This document shows positions 9,853-19,428 of a stretch of DNA of 64,000 bases, one piece after another (position 1 is the stretch's first letter; the number at the start of each line of letters is the position of its first letter). Source of the stretch: Bombyx mori (lineage: Eukaryota; Arthropoda; Insecta; Lepidoptera; Bombycidae); assembly GCF_030269925.1 (NCBI RefSeq), contig NC_085116.1, positions 15,686,001 through 15,750,000 of the forward strand, written 5' to 3'. The notes under the pieces were generated by a model. The model had not been told where the DNA came from, searched no databases, and saw only the letters and a list, made by a program, of their open reading frames with translations. Position numbers and translations under genes: made by a program.

Positions 9853-11508
9853 TTACCGGCGGAGCGAGGGGAGGACGTACGTATTTAACGACGCGTATAC
9901 GTCAGCGTATTCTTGCACAACGGCGATGAAGTGTTGTGCAGTGGAGGCGGCGCGAATGGCGTCACCCAAAGCATTAACACGCTCAAAGTTGATCGACTGA
10001 AAAAAGTCGATCGCTAGAGCGAGATTGTCGGACGCGGTCGGAGTGCTGGTCGCGGGGGAGGAACGAATCACGGGGGAGGGACGTATCGCGGGGACGGGAC
10101 GAATCGCGGGGGAGGGAGCTACAGCCGTGTTCGTGTACGGCAACGGTTTAGCCCAGGCCGAGCCGCTGGGCACCGGCGCCGGCACGAAGGCAGGCTTAGC
10201 CTTCGGCACAGAGGGTGCCGTGGCTTTGATGTCAGGGCCGGAAGCTCGGAGGCGGTTTTGACGCGCGACGCGGCGATTTATTTTAGGGGCTCGGGGGCAT
10301 CCACGGTAATTCGCGGGGTGACCCTGTGTTCGGCACAGGACGCAGCTAGGTGGTTCTGTCGCGGTTTTTTGATCGCGAGTGCAAAGAGTCGTGGCGTGAT
10401 CGTCCAAACACTTGACGCATCGAGGGCGCGCGTGACAATTACGGGAAGAATGCCCGTACAACTGACAATTGTGGCACTGGCTCGGAGTGCCTTTTTTATG
10501 AGGGGTTTCCACGGTGATTCCGGAAAGCCTACAGACAGTTCGGACGTTAAAGATTTTCTTACCCTCGGGGGTAGACTGGAGGGCGACGAGAACCATATTA
10601 TATGGCTCCCTCCCGCGTCCTGTGTGCATGCGGTGCACGGAGTTTACGGGTAGGCCTTGTTCGAGTAGGTCGGCCTTTACGAGCTCGGCATCTAACTCCT
10701 TGGGGATGCCACGTATGACTGCACGGAGCTCACGCTCCTCCTGGAGCGTATACGTATGATAACTTATACGCTCCTTTCGGAGGTAGCTTGAGAGGGCCCT
10801 ATGGTCGTCGGGTGTTGCTACTTTTATCTGTATCCCGTTCGCGAGGTTACGGGCACTGACAAAATTTATGTTTTTGGCCTTAAGGGCCAGGGAGATACGG
10901 TCCCAAGCAGCCTTCTCTTGAAGAATCAACGGAGGAGGGGCCTGATTTCTCGTTTGTGCCACCGGGCGCGGCGACGGCGTGGCACGGGGACAGGGAGCGA
11001 CAGGGGTCGGAGGGCGGGGGCGCGACGCGTTCGCGGCTTTGCTTATTTTAGCGGCCGCGGAAGCTCGGGACTCCGCGGCGCGCTTCTTACCCTTTTGCAC
11101 GAGAGTGAATCCATCTGTTAATGAGGCGGGAACGAGGTCAACCTCCATATCCGAGTCAGAGTCGGAGGACGAGGAGGAAGGCGTGGGAGCGGCGGACGCG
11201 ACGGAGGCCGCAGACGATCGCTGAGGTAGAACGGAAGCTGCCGCGGTAGACGCGGGAGTTTTTCGCGACAGTATGGGGGACACGGGTGTGCTGGGCGCGA
11301 CGGAGGCTGCGGTGTACGGCGCGGGAGTTTTGCGCGCGCTTGCAGGGGACGCGGGAACGGCAGGCGTGGCGGAAACGGCGGGCGCGGCGGGCACGGCAGA
11401 ACAGTTCACGGCGCGTTTAGCTTTGTAAGCTAAAAATTCTGATTCGAGGGCCGGGTATTTCTCGCTTAAGAATTCCGCGAGCAGTGTGTTGGTTGGAGAA
11501 AACTCCAT
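9853..11508 (-). CDS. jockey-1 ORF1: nucleic-acid-binding Gag-like protein
   Basis: I chose the ATG at 11508 (MEFSPTNTLL), giving 551 aa; the frame stays open 27 codons further upstream but without an ATG. The N-terminal half is rich in Ala, Pro and Ser with an acidic SDSDSDMEVD patch. The C-terminal half has the jockey ORF1 region followed by three zinc knuckles: CHNCQLYGHSSRNC (CX2CX4HX4C), CVKCLDDHATTLC and CVLCRTQGHPANYRGC. It would coat element RNA and deliver it for target-primed reverse transcription. It ends PSLRR* just before ORF2. Confidence 0.9.
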   Translation of the reverse strand: MEFSPTNTLLAEFLSEKYPALESEFLAYKAKRAVNCSAVPAAPAVSATPAVPASPASARKTPAPYTAASVAPSTPVSPILSRKTPASTAAASVLPQRSSAASVASAAPTPSSSSSDSDSDMEVDLVPASLTDGFTLVQKGKKRAAESRASAAAKISKAANASRPRPPTPVAPCPRATPSPRPVAQTRNQAPPPLILQEKAAWDRISLALKAKNINFVSARNLANGIQIKVATPDDHRALSSYLRKERISYHTYTLQEERELRAVIRGIPKELDAELVKADLLEQGLPVNSVHRMHTGRGREPYNMVLVALQSTPEGKKIFNVRTVCRLSGITVETPHKKGTPSQCHNCQLYGHSSRNCHARPRCVKCLDDHATTLCTRDQKTATEPPSCVLCRTQGHPANYRGCPRAPKINRRVARQNRLRASGPDIKATAPSVPKAKPAFVPAPVPSGSAWAKPLPYTNTAVAPSPAIRPVPAIRPSPVIRSSPATSTPTASDNLALAIDFFQSINFERVNALGDAIRAASTAQHFIAVVQEYADVYASLNTYVLPSLRR

Positions 11509-11882
11509 TTCTTCGGACTGCCCAGGGGGGGCTGCCCCGGGACTTAAACACGCGCTCGCCTTGCGGCGAGGCCCCTGCGTCGGTAACACTAAATTGGCCG
11601 AAGCGATTCTAGGAATTTTAGAAATTTTAGTGAATAGAATAAATAGAATAGAATTAGAGTGAATAGAACCACTGCACAGTTTCCGGGCGGCAATGCCTTG
11701 TAATTAGGCGCAGGTACAAATTCCGAGAAACACTTGGGCCACAGATGTGCCACGAACAATGATCTATTATCACCGGTAGTCACTTCCGACAAAACACTTG
11801 GACGCCAGATGTGCCACGAACCGAGGTCGGGCAATCGAACGAACAATGAGCACGTCCACGCGCGTCGGTTGCTCAAATCGGA
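11509..11882 (-). promoter_or_regulatory. jockey-1 5' UTR / presumed internal promoter
   Basis: This is 374 bp of non-coding sequence between the 5' target duplication and the ORF1 ATG. Two similar segments about 65 bp apart contain the phrase CAAGTGTTTT/CACTTGGG..CAGATGTGCCACGAAC (11735-11825), a short internal repeat. Jockey-2 has an analogous duplicated GCAGATGTACCACGAAC (48657-48750). Non-LTR elements start transcription internally from this region; no motif was resolved. Confidence 0.5.
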
Positions 11883-11933
11883 GTGAAATCAAATTAGTCT
11901 GATATGCATTGTCACTCAGCCGTAATCGTCTCT

Positions 11934-11941
11934 TATCGATA
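11934..11941. promoter_or_regulatory. TATCGATA (DRE-like) element, unit A
   Basis: The palindrome TATCGATA matches the DREF recognition element of insects. It lies between the jockey-1 insertion and the RhoGEF exon and is conserved at the same place in all five units. Confidence 0.45.
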
Positions 11942-12243
11942 GGATCTCTGATATTCTATATCTTTTCTGCATAATTAGATCTCTTATTGATAAGAATTCG
12001 AAAGTCGTTGGTTGAAATGTAATTTTAATTAGTAAATGTTGTCCAAAAACCGTACATATCATGGTCAATTAGGTGAGTCTTCAAACATTTGAAGAACTCA
12101 CCGTTAATCGTCGATCATCGTTAATCGATCAATACTTATCGTCTCTGTGAATGCAAGCCCGCCGCGCCATACATTACCACCTAAGTACTCACATGTGCGC
12201 AGATCGAGAGAAAGAGAAAGCTATATTTATCACTCGGTCACAG

Positions 12244-12412
12244 GCTAGAGAGTCACCCGGCTTGTCAGAGTCTATCCCTCCACTCGTTCCTGATGCTACC
12301 GATGCAGCGAGTGACGAGACTCCCGCTCTTGATGGATGCGGTGCTGAAGAACCTCTCCTCAGAAGGCGAAGAGTATGAGGCATGCATGCATGCACTGGCT
12401 ACTCTGAACAAT
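12244..12412 (+). pseudogene. RhoGEF DH-domain exon, copy 1
   Basis: A 169-nt exon lies between acceptor tcggtcacag and donor GTAAGT. Frame (1 nt then 56 codons) reads LESHPACQSLSLHSF, then LMLPMQRVTRLPLLMDAVLK, then ATLNN. This is the conserved core of a Dbl-homology domain, closest by eye to ephexin/ARHGEF26-type exchange factors (LPMQRxTRLPLL). In this copy CQSLSLHSF is preserved and both splice sites are canonical. No other RhoGEF exon is seen nearby, so it is an isolated duplicated exon; it could be a live exon only if the rest of the gene lies outside the window. Confidence 0.7.
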
Positions 12413-12528
12413 GTAAGTTTAATACTAATGCAACGTGATCTATATTTTACGTGGTTATTAATCTTCATCCGGGGAATTAGGGATTACGCTCATGTCTGAC
12501 ATCTATGCTAAAGACTAATGCCGTAGAC

Positions 12529-14255
12529 CAGCCTTTCCCAAAGTGATCGATAACGCCCCCTTGTGGCCGCTGCAGGCCTAAAAGGGGGGGTAAGAGACCC
12601 AGAAAAAAGGGGGGCGTTGTGTAGAGGCCTGGGACGCGATTTTTAATTTCATCTAGGAGGGGACTCTTGGACACCGACTGAGCTTTCAACTCTCGACTAC
12701 AACTTGTGAACATCAACTAATTTTAATTAAGATATTGCTCAAACTAATTCAGTTCGATATTCCTCTCCGCGTAGTTCATATATCTGTCCTGTTTTATTGA
12801 ATAAATAAAATAAAAATTGAAATTGAAATTGAAATTGAATTGAAAATAAGAATTGATAAAATTGCTGAAAACATTGCAGATTCATTGTGCAATCATCTGA
12901 GGACTAGTCGATTCTCAATTCAGCTGGTCGAGTCCACTTTACTAACTAATAAAGCATTGTTACGTGAGGCTTATAAAATATGAGAAAATATGTGAAGAAC
13001 AATTGTTTGCTGGAAATTTAGAGACCGATACAAAAGGCGAAACCATATTCAAATACATTGGAAAAGTATTGTGATGAGAAAGAGATTCTGTCGAAAAAGA
13101 TTATATCAGTTGCTACGGATGGCGCTTCGGCTATGACAGGGTACCATAAAAGTTTCATAGTGTACTTATAAAATAAAAGTCCTGATGTCCTTGCTGTACA
13201 TTGCGTTATTCATAGACAACGTTTGGTTGCTAGAAATTTAAGTGAACTACTATTTCAATCAGTGCAATATGTCATCAAAGCACTCAATAAAATCCGTAAC
13301 AGCTCTTTAATTGAGAGATTATTATCATCAGCTTTGTTACTAAAGGCGAAGATTTGGCTATCAAGAGACAACTAATTGTCTGACTCGATTTTACAACCTG
13401 TCTGACTCTGTGATAGAATTCTTGGAAACTAAAGATACAGAATTGCGCAACCAGCTCATTACATACATGATAGACCTGTATAAATTGTTCAACGACATGA
13501 ATCTCCAACTGCAAGGCGATGAACTAAATTTAATTAAAAACAAAAAATGACCGCAGTCAAACTGTTTCTGCACAAAAAGAATATGGGCAGATGTGAGTTT
13601 CACAATCATCCGAATTTATCAGTATCCTGCAGTAACGACGTCTTGTTTGAATACTGCCAACATTTGAAAAAGTATGTTGGCTACAAAATCCATTCCCGCA
13701 ATCTTACCCTGGATTGCTGTCAAGAATCGTTGAACGATCCCATCGTCATATTTGTGTGAAGGTGGATTTAGTGCTGTGGCAACGCTGCTTACTAAAAAGG
13801 GAAATCGTTTGCATGCAACGTGGCGACTTGTGGCTGTTCTTGAGTAAATTGGAACCTTGATATCAACAAACTTATTAAACAGCATCAGATTCATCCTACA
13901 CATTAGTTTTTATATTAGAATCGATTATGTATGTTTTATTTTGAATAAAAGATACTCTGAATACTATAGAGTTGCGTTTCAATAATCATTTTCATTGGCA
14001 GGTGTAGCCCGTAAGAGTTCACTTGAGACCTCGCCGTTGTGTACTGCCGCCTACTGCGCTCAGGTATCAAGTTAACTCTTGCGGGTTATAGTAAAAGTCT
14101 CGTTTAGAAGAATATTTAATCTTCGCTAATATAGCTTGCAATAATTAATTTAATTTGAAGTTATAGTAGTTTTTAAGTAAGTGAAAAAATGGGGGCGCTA
14201 AAAAATAATTTACTCTCAAAGTGGGCAGTAGACAAAAAAAGTTTGGGAGCCCCTG
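12529..14255 (+). mobile_element. hAT transposon remnant, copy hAT-1
   Basis: Ends CAGCCTTTCCCAAAG (left) and, inverted, CAGGGGCTCCCAAAC (right) fit hAT termini. Coding remnants on plus include KKIISVATDG-like and HCVIHRQ blocks (13090-13230), with multiple stops, and a broken C-terminal dimerisation region (13750-13850: CEGGFSAVATLL). By type it is a ZBED/SCAND3-like hAT. Target duplications are not clear. No functional transposase. Confidence 0.75.
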
Positions 14256-15588
14256 ATCTAGATGTAGAATGTAGCATTGTATCAATATTGGTTCAAATAA
14301 ATGTGTAATAAGCATTTGATTTTACTTTATTATGAAGTAAACAACCTATTTATTAAAACAATCATTATTAGGTCTTAAAGGTATCATTTCTAAACTAAAT
14401 ATTATATTATGTACACTAAAATTAAATTGAACTACTGTATAAACATAAGATACGAACAGGCTTGGAATGGATCCATGATTTTCATCTCTGTCACGGAACG
14501 GAGGGGAGGGATTTGATAACATCTGCCCGCGCACCTCCAAAAGAGACTTAACAACTCAAGAGCAGCTGCTTCGCGAATGAATCTACTATCGATCGGGTCG
14601 CCAACCCGCTGAGAAGATCTGTTAAATAGTTTGAATAACAAACCGTTTTGCCAAATTTTTCGAACGCTTTTGCGACGTTGAAGAAGAGGGCTCCCGTATT
14701 AATCGGTTTACGTCAGTTAAGCTCAACGAGAAGGTGCTCCGTGAAGCGGTGCACCTGTTGTAGGCATGAGTGATTCGTGCGGAATCCAAATCGTTCATCC
14801 ATAAGAATGCTCTTGGAGGAGACGAAATCTCTGAGGCGATTGTAAAGTAGACGCATGTACAGTTTTTCTAGAGACATGAGGTTTTTTTTCTTCCCTTTTC
14901 CTCTGCTAGGGTGCAAAGCTTTAAAGGCCAGAACATAAAGTCTTTCATGTTTTGTTACTTATTCTACGGTCTCTCTCAAGCATTCCGTCCTCTATTACCA
15001 TTCCAGTTCTATCATTTATCCCTCTCGTACTTTCATTCTTCTCACACATGCTTTAATTCTATAATTAACGGGGGTCTAGGAGTGTATCGGAAGGGTTGTT
15101 TACTTTTTATTTCAGTTTCTTAATCTAATTAATTAGTAGAGAGTTAGAATTTTCTTACTGACTATATCTTACGCTATTCTTAAAACAACTATTTATTTTA
15201 ACTTATTTAATTAATGCTATTCTACAATATGCTCACGATATTGTGATAGCATAGTTTTTAATCTTTGTTTTTCTTATTCACTACTTTTACTATTTGTACA
15301 GCATAATATATAAACAGTTCCTTAACATACTTTTCAGCAATTAATCTACACAATTTTTTCTTATTTACACTTATATTTATTTTATTTTCGAGCTCGAACC
15401 TCTGCTTTCCAAAAATGGGACAACAAGTCAGCAGTGTTCGACCGTTTCCGGCATGCCAGGTTCACAGGCACACGAAGGGTCCCCCTTACGCTTGAACCTA
15501 GCCAAGTATTCGGAGAACCCTCCGTGCCCCGTAGTGAACTGGGTAATGTGCCCAGTTATCCTCATTTTTCTTACAGTGCTGTACGCTG

Positions 15589-16434
15589 CTACTGCATCCG
15601 GAAAAAATAGCTTGGTAACTGGTGCTCTGTCACTATCCCGGTATCGCCTGTTCCATTCGTCAAGCGAACCACCCCGGATAATTCGCTTGACGTATGAAAC
15701 GGGACACAGGTCGTAATGTTCTGCCTGTCTGTCATTTTCGACAGCAGAGCGGCTTCCTTAGCAAGTTGATCTGCTCGCTCGTTTCCCTCCAACCCCGCGT
15801 GTGATTTTATCCAATATAGGGCAACGGTCTTATTTTGCAATGTGCATTGTTTCAGCATGTTTCTGGTGTCTACGGCTAGTGGATGGAGGGAACCGTGATT
15901 AGTGACTGTGAGGAATGCCGCTTTGCTGTCGCTAAAGACTCCAAAAGTAGACCCGTTTCGGAGCTGGGCTTCTTTGACTGCATAATTTAGAGCCAAAAGT
16001 TCGGCCTGATAAACGGTGCAATAGGGTGCGAGAGCAAGCTTGTGGGACCATATTTCGGCCTCACCATCCCAAATGGATAAAGCGGCCCCAACTCGGCCCT
16101 CAATCTTGCTCCCATCCGTGAAGATTCTCACATCAAGGTGGTTGAGGGTGTTATATTGTTCCTCGTCTACCAGATTGCCAAACTCCAGACTCAGTTGCTC
16201 TGCGGGATGAGGGGCGTTCATTGCTGATGACATTCGCTCGATCTCCCTGTCCCCAAGCCATGACTGGCATACTCCCTTCTTGGCCTCATATAGAGAGGCT
16301 GCCTCTCGAACTCGGAGATCCAAAGGGAATATCCCAGCCATTAACAGTGCCGAGTTCAGGGAGACCGTGCGATATGCCTTACAAAGTTTTTGAGCGATGC
16401 CCCTTTGGATGACATTAAGTTGTTTTGTGCCCAT
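15589..16434 (-). pseudogene. RNase H domain of R1/I-like element
   Basis: A 281-aa open stretch. Residues about 100-230 form RNase H1: DVRIFTDGSKIEGRVG (first Asp), YQAELLALNYAV (Glu), FSDSKAAFLTV (Asp) and WIKSHAGLEGNERADQLAKEAA (His/Asp). All four catalytic positions are present. The upstream part (NVIQRGIAQKLCKAYRTVS) continues the RT C-terminal region but is frameshifted relative to 16526-16969 near 16430. It is not autonomous. Confidence 0.75.
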
Positions 16435-16525
16435 AGCTTATACACGGATTCGTGCCATGCTGCAGCCGCGTACAGCACCGTAGGCTCCACTACCGCCACA
16501 TATATTACTCTGATAACTTCAGGAC

Positions 16526-16969
16526 TCAACCCCAACCAACTCTGGCTGTACATGCGAGGATCTTAAACATTCCTATAGCGTTTCTACATACATTCCTGAC
16601 GTGTGTGTTGAATGTGAGTTTATTGTCGATGGTGAGCCCCAAGACTTCGACTTTACTAGCTGTTTTTCGGAGTTCCGTGAGAATACCATCACCTGTTTCA
16701 TTTTTATCTTTAGATGAGACCATTATTGAGTGTAATGTGGCGCTTTTTGGAGATTGTCTCCCCGGCTGTGATACCACCATATCCGCATAAGTCGCTGTCT
16801 GATTCTGGAATATGTGTTTCAGCACTTCCATCTTTTCGGAGGTTTCTCTTAGGAGACTGCAATTTTCTTCCAGCTTTTTCTTTAACTCATTTAAGGTCGC
16901 ATTCTGACCTTTATCCTTTTCCCTAGTCTCTGTTTCTTTCTCTTTATGCGTTACCTTCTCCTCTACTTT
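16526..16969 (-). pseudogene. ORF1-ORF2 in-frame deletion fusion of R1/I-like element
   Basis: About 148 codons: a charged coiled-coil-like N-terminus (KVTHKEKETETREKDK, LKKKLEENCSLLRETSEKME), then SIMVSSKDKNETGDGIL typical of R1-type ORF1 proteins, then abruptly VEVLGLTIDNKLTFNTHVRN from the RT thumb region of ORF2. The junction is in frame near residue 105, which implies a deletion of about 3 kb or more. Confidence 0.65.
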
Positions 16970-17786
16970 CATGAGGAGGTATCGGGTTGACTAGTCGGAA
17001 GATTTTTCGGTTTATGGGGTTTATATATACCGATAACGTCCACTTCTTTCCACACCGCAGGAAAGATGCAATTCGTCATAGGCATTGAAAATAAATGCCA
17101 TCATCAGGATGAGTTGGGCGGGTAGAAATTTAATAGCACGATTAGATACATATACTATCAGAACGAGGAGCCTTACGAGGACGTAGGTTTTTGATCAGGT
17201 CTTCGACTTCCATCGGGGTAACGGGTGGTAACGCGTCCGAAGTTGGCAAAGACGCTCTGCGTTCGACCTCACTACTACTACTAATTTTAGATGAACAGAG
17301 TCCGCGGATTGAGGGCTGGGGATGCACTGGGCTTGCAGTGAATCGGCCAGCAATTCTCTTTTTAGTCGTAATCGTATGCCGCGAGTCGACCTGAAGGGCC
17401 TATAAGGGGAAGCTTAGATACTACCATATTCGATTTGAGACTCCTAGCTAAATGGTAGTAAGATCATTGGGAGGACGCGAGGCCTTCTATGAAACTAAGC
17501 CGCCTGGCATTTTGGATTTTGGCGACGCTAGATTTTACGTCGCGTTGTAGGGCATGCATTCGAATATAATTTTTCTCGGTAGGATACCTATCGTAAGCCT
17601 GGATCGAGGTGCTCTTGGCTCTAAGGAGTTCCCTGTCATCGACGGGCAATTTGAATCGGTGAAGAAAGTCCTACGCTACATCTTGCTTCGGTGACCTATC
17701 TAATATCTAGATGATGTGTGACGTTACGATGTCTATGGCTTCAACGCTATCCTGGGGGGACGGGGTAGATTCCGGGCTAAGCTAAG

Positions 17787-18000
17787 GCTAAGAGGTCCTT
17801 ACTACATACAAAATTAAAATTTTTGCGGGTTTGATTTTTATTACACGATGTTATTCCTTCACAGTGGAAGTCAATCGTGAACATTTGTTAAGTACGTATT
17901 TCATTAGAAAAATAGTACCCGCCTGCGGGATTTGAACATCGTTGCATCGCTAGATACGAATGCACCGAACGTCTTATCCTTTAGGCCACGATGACTTCAT
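17787..18000 (-). mobile_element. Bm1 SINE fragment in old jockey (unit B)
   Basis: Head and body of Bm1 in minus orientation, with the ACACGATGTTATTCC block and the tRNA-like GGCCTAAAGGATAAGACG head at the right. The 3' tail half is missing. The same insertion is at 41643-41857 in unit D. Confidence 0.75.
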
Positions 18001-19188
18001 AATGTATGCACAGAGTCAAGTTTTTTAATAATGATATTTCGAGTATATCCGGACGATGGCGATATTTAGCAGGCAGTGAATCGAGGTGGAACGACGATAT
18101 CGAAGTTGAGATCGAGACGTCTACCGTTGGGGATTGTGGTATGCGAGTTCCACCTGATGTGTTTACAATTCAGGTCGCCCGCCAGAATGACGGAGCATTC
18201 CATGCCGAGCGCCTCAATGTCACTGCTTACAACGATCTTATCAGGTGAAGATAAGCGGACGCGATGACGATCGACGAGTATCCCGTCAGTGAGATTTGGC
18301 ACACTAATGCTTTGATGTTAGCAAGCGCAGAGGATACCACCATCGGTACCACGAGCGGTAAGTCTGTCATTCTTAACCATGTTATAGTTCGCATTTTTAG
18401 GATCGCGACGCGCGGGCTTCTGTCGGGCAGGGTCACCTGTACTAGGGAAATGTCAATATGATGTTCACACTAAAAATCACAAACCTGATCACGTTGATTT
18501 GCGAGACCGTAAGCGTTAAAAAATCCTATCGTTACGGATATGGGTTTTATTCTATCTATGTACGCCATTAATTACCGGTGGAGTGAGGGGAGGACGTGCG
18601 TATTTAACAACACGTATACATCAGCGTTGTGCAGGGGAGGCGGCGCGGTTGGCATCGCCCGAAGCGCTAACTCGCTCAAAGTTGATCAACTAGAAAAAGA
18701 CGATCGCTAGTGCGAGATTGTCGGATGCAATCGGAGGACAAATGGCGGGGGAGGGACGAATCGTGGGACAGGGGCGAGTTACAGGGGTGTCACAGCGTTA
18801 TTCGTGTACAGTAACGGTTTAGCCCAAGCCGTAACGCTGGGCATGCCGCCGGCACGAAGGCAGACTTAGCACAGAGTGTGCTGAGGCTTTAGAGTCAGGG
18901 CCGGGAGCGTGAAGGCGCTTTTGTCGAGCAGCGCGGCGTTTCAATTTGGGGGCAACCTCGGTAGTTCGCGGGGTGACCTTGTGTTTGGTACAGGACGCAG
19001 CTAGGCGGTTCGTTTGCGGTTTTCCGGTCGCAAGCACAGAGGGCCGTTGCGTGATCGCCCAAACTTGATGCATCAGAAGCGCGACTGACAGTTACGGAAT
19101 AAGTGCCCTTACTGTTGACAGTTATGGCACTGACTAGGAGTGCCTTTTTTGTGGGGGGTTTCCATGGCGACACCGGAAAGACCCTCAT

Positions 19189-19428
19189 TATGTTGACACA
19201 TGCATGTTACTCTAGTTTTTTAAATTCAGATTGACATCGTGGTCGTGTGGGATTCATTCTAAAATGCCATATCTGCAGGGAGATACTATAATAAATGAAA
19301 CACATCTAAAATACATAAGGTTCAATTTATGTTGACTTTATATTTATATATATAAGCATCCTGGTCAGTTTATATTCTTGTCGTCGTATAAACCGTATCT
19401 CGTACTACTTAATTTTTTATTTCGGCTG
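19189..19428. other. COE 3' flank, unit B
   Basis: This segment follows the stop codon of COE copies B-E (27347-27608, 43033-43282, 58951-59194). It contains AATAAA on the minus strand at 19416-19421, only 8 nt past the stop, and AT-rich sequence. No gene seen. Confidence 0.5.

Larger units (their letters stand above)
6711..11882 (-). mobile_element. jockey-1: full-length jockey-clade non-LTR retrotransposon
   Basis: The element reads on the minus strand, with 5' UTR, ORF1, ORF2, a 3' UTR and an A-tail (T-run at 6711-6736 on plus). It is flanked by a 14-bp target duplication, gtgaaatcaaatta, at 6697-6710 and 11883-11896. The empty site exists upstream of COE copies B and D (for example 21903-21916). 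Both ORFs are open, so the copy is recent. It separates the copy A TATA box from its upstream TATCGATA element and lies in the same orientation as the esterase. Confidence 0.93.
14882..16969 (-). mobile_element. R1/I-like non-LTR element with RNase H, internally deleted
   Basis: Flanked by a 7-bp duplication catgagg (14875-14881 and 16970-16976), with an A-tail at the left (T-run from 14882). The minus strand encodes an ORF1 N-terminus fused to the RT thumb, then an RNase H domain. The 3' UTR is about 700 bp (14890-15588). Most of ORF1 and nearly all of endonuclease and RT are missing. A shared partial copy sits at 39779-40134 in unit D. Confidence 0.75.
14460..19188 (-). mobile_element. old 5'-truncated jockey copy upstream of COE B
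   Basis: Minus-strand matches to jockey in order: 3' UTR (14470-14620), RT pieces (14621-14881 with FGFRTNHSCLQQVHR), RT/EN region (16977-18580 with RPRKAPRSD and the DLNCKHIRWNSHTT block), then ORF1 zinc-knuckle region (18600-19188). There are many frameshifts and internal deletions. It is nested by the R1-like element at 14882-16969 and by a Bm1 at about 17787-18000. It ends inside ORF1, so it was 5'-truncated on insertion. The same insertion is seen upstream of C, D and E. Confidence 0.8.

Noticed and set aside
12151..12378. Open frame of about 73-75 aa (MQARRAIHY...RRRRV) repeated in all five units
   Set aside because: It overlaps the RhoGEF exon in another frame and crosses its splice acceptor. 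Its conservation is explained by the recent duplications and the DH frame carries the recognisable motif.
12529..14255. 8-bp target duplication for hAT-1
   Set aside because: Flanks (ccgtagac / atctagat) do not match well enough; end positions are set from the TIR only.
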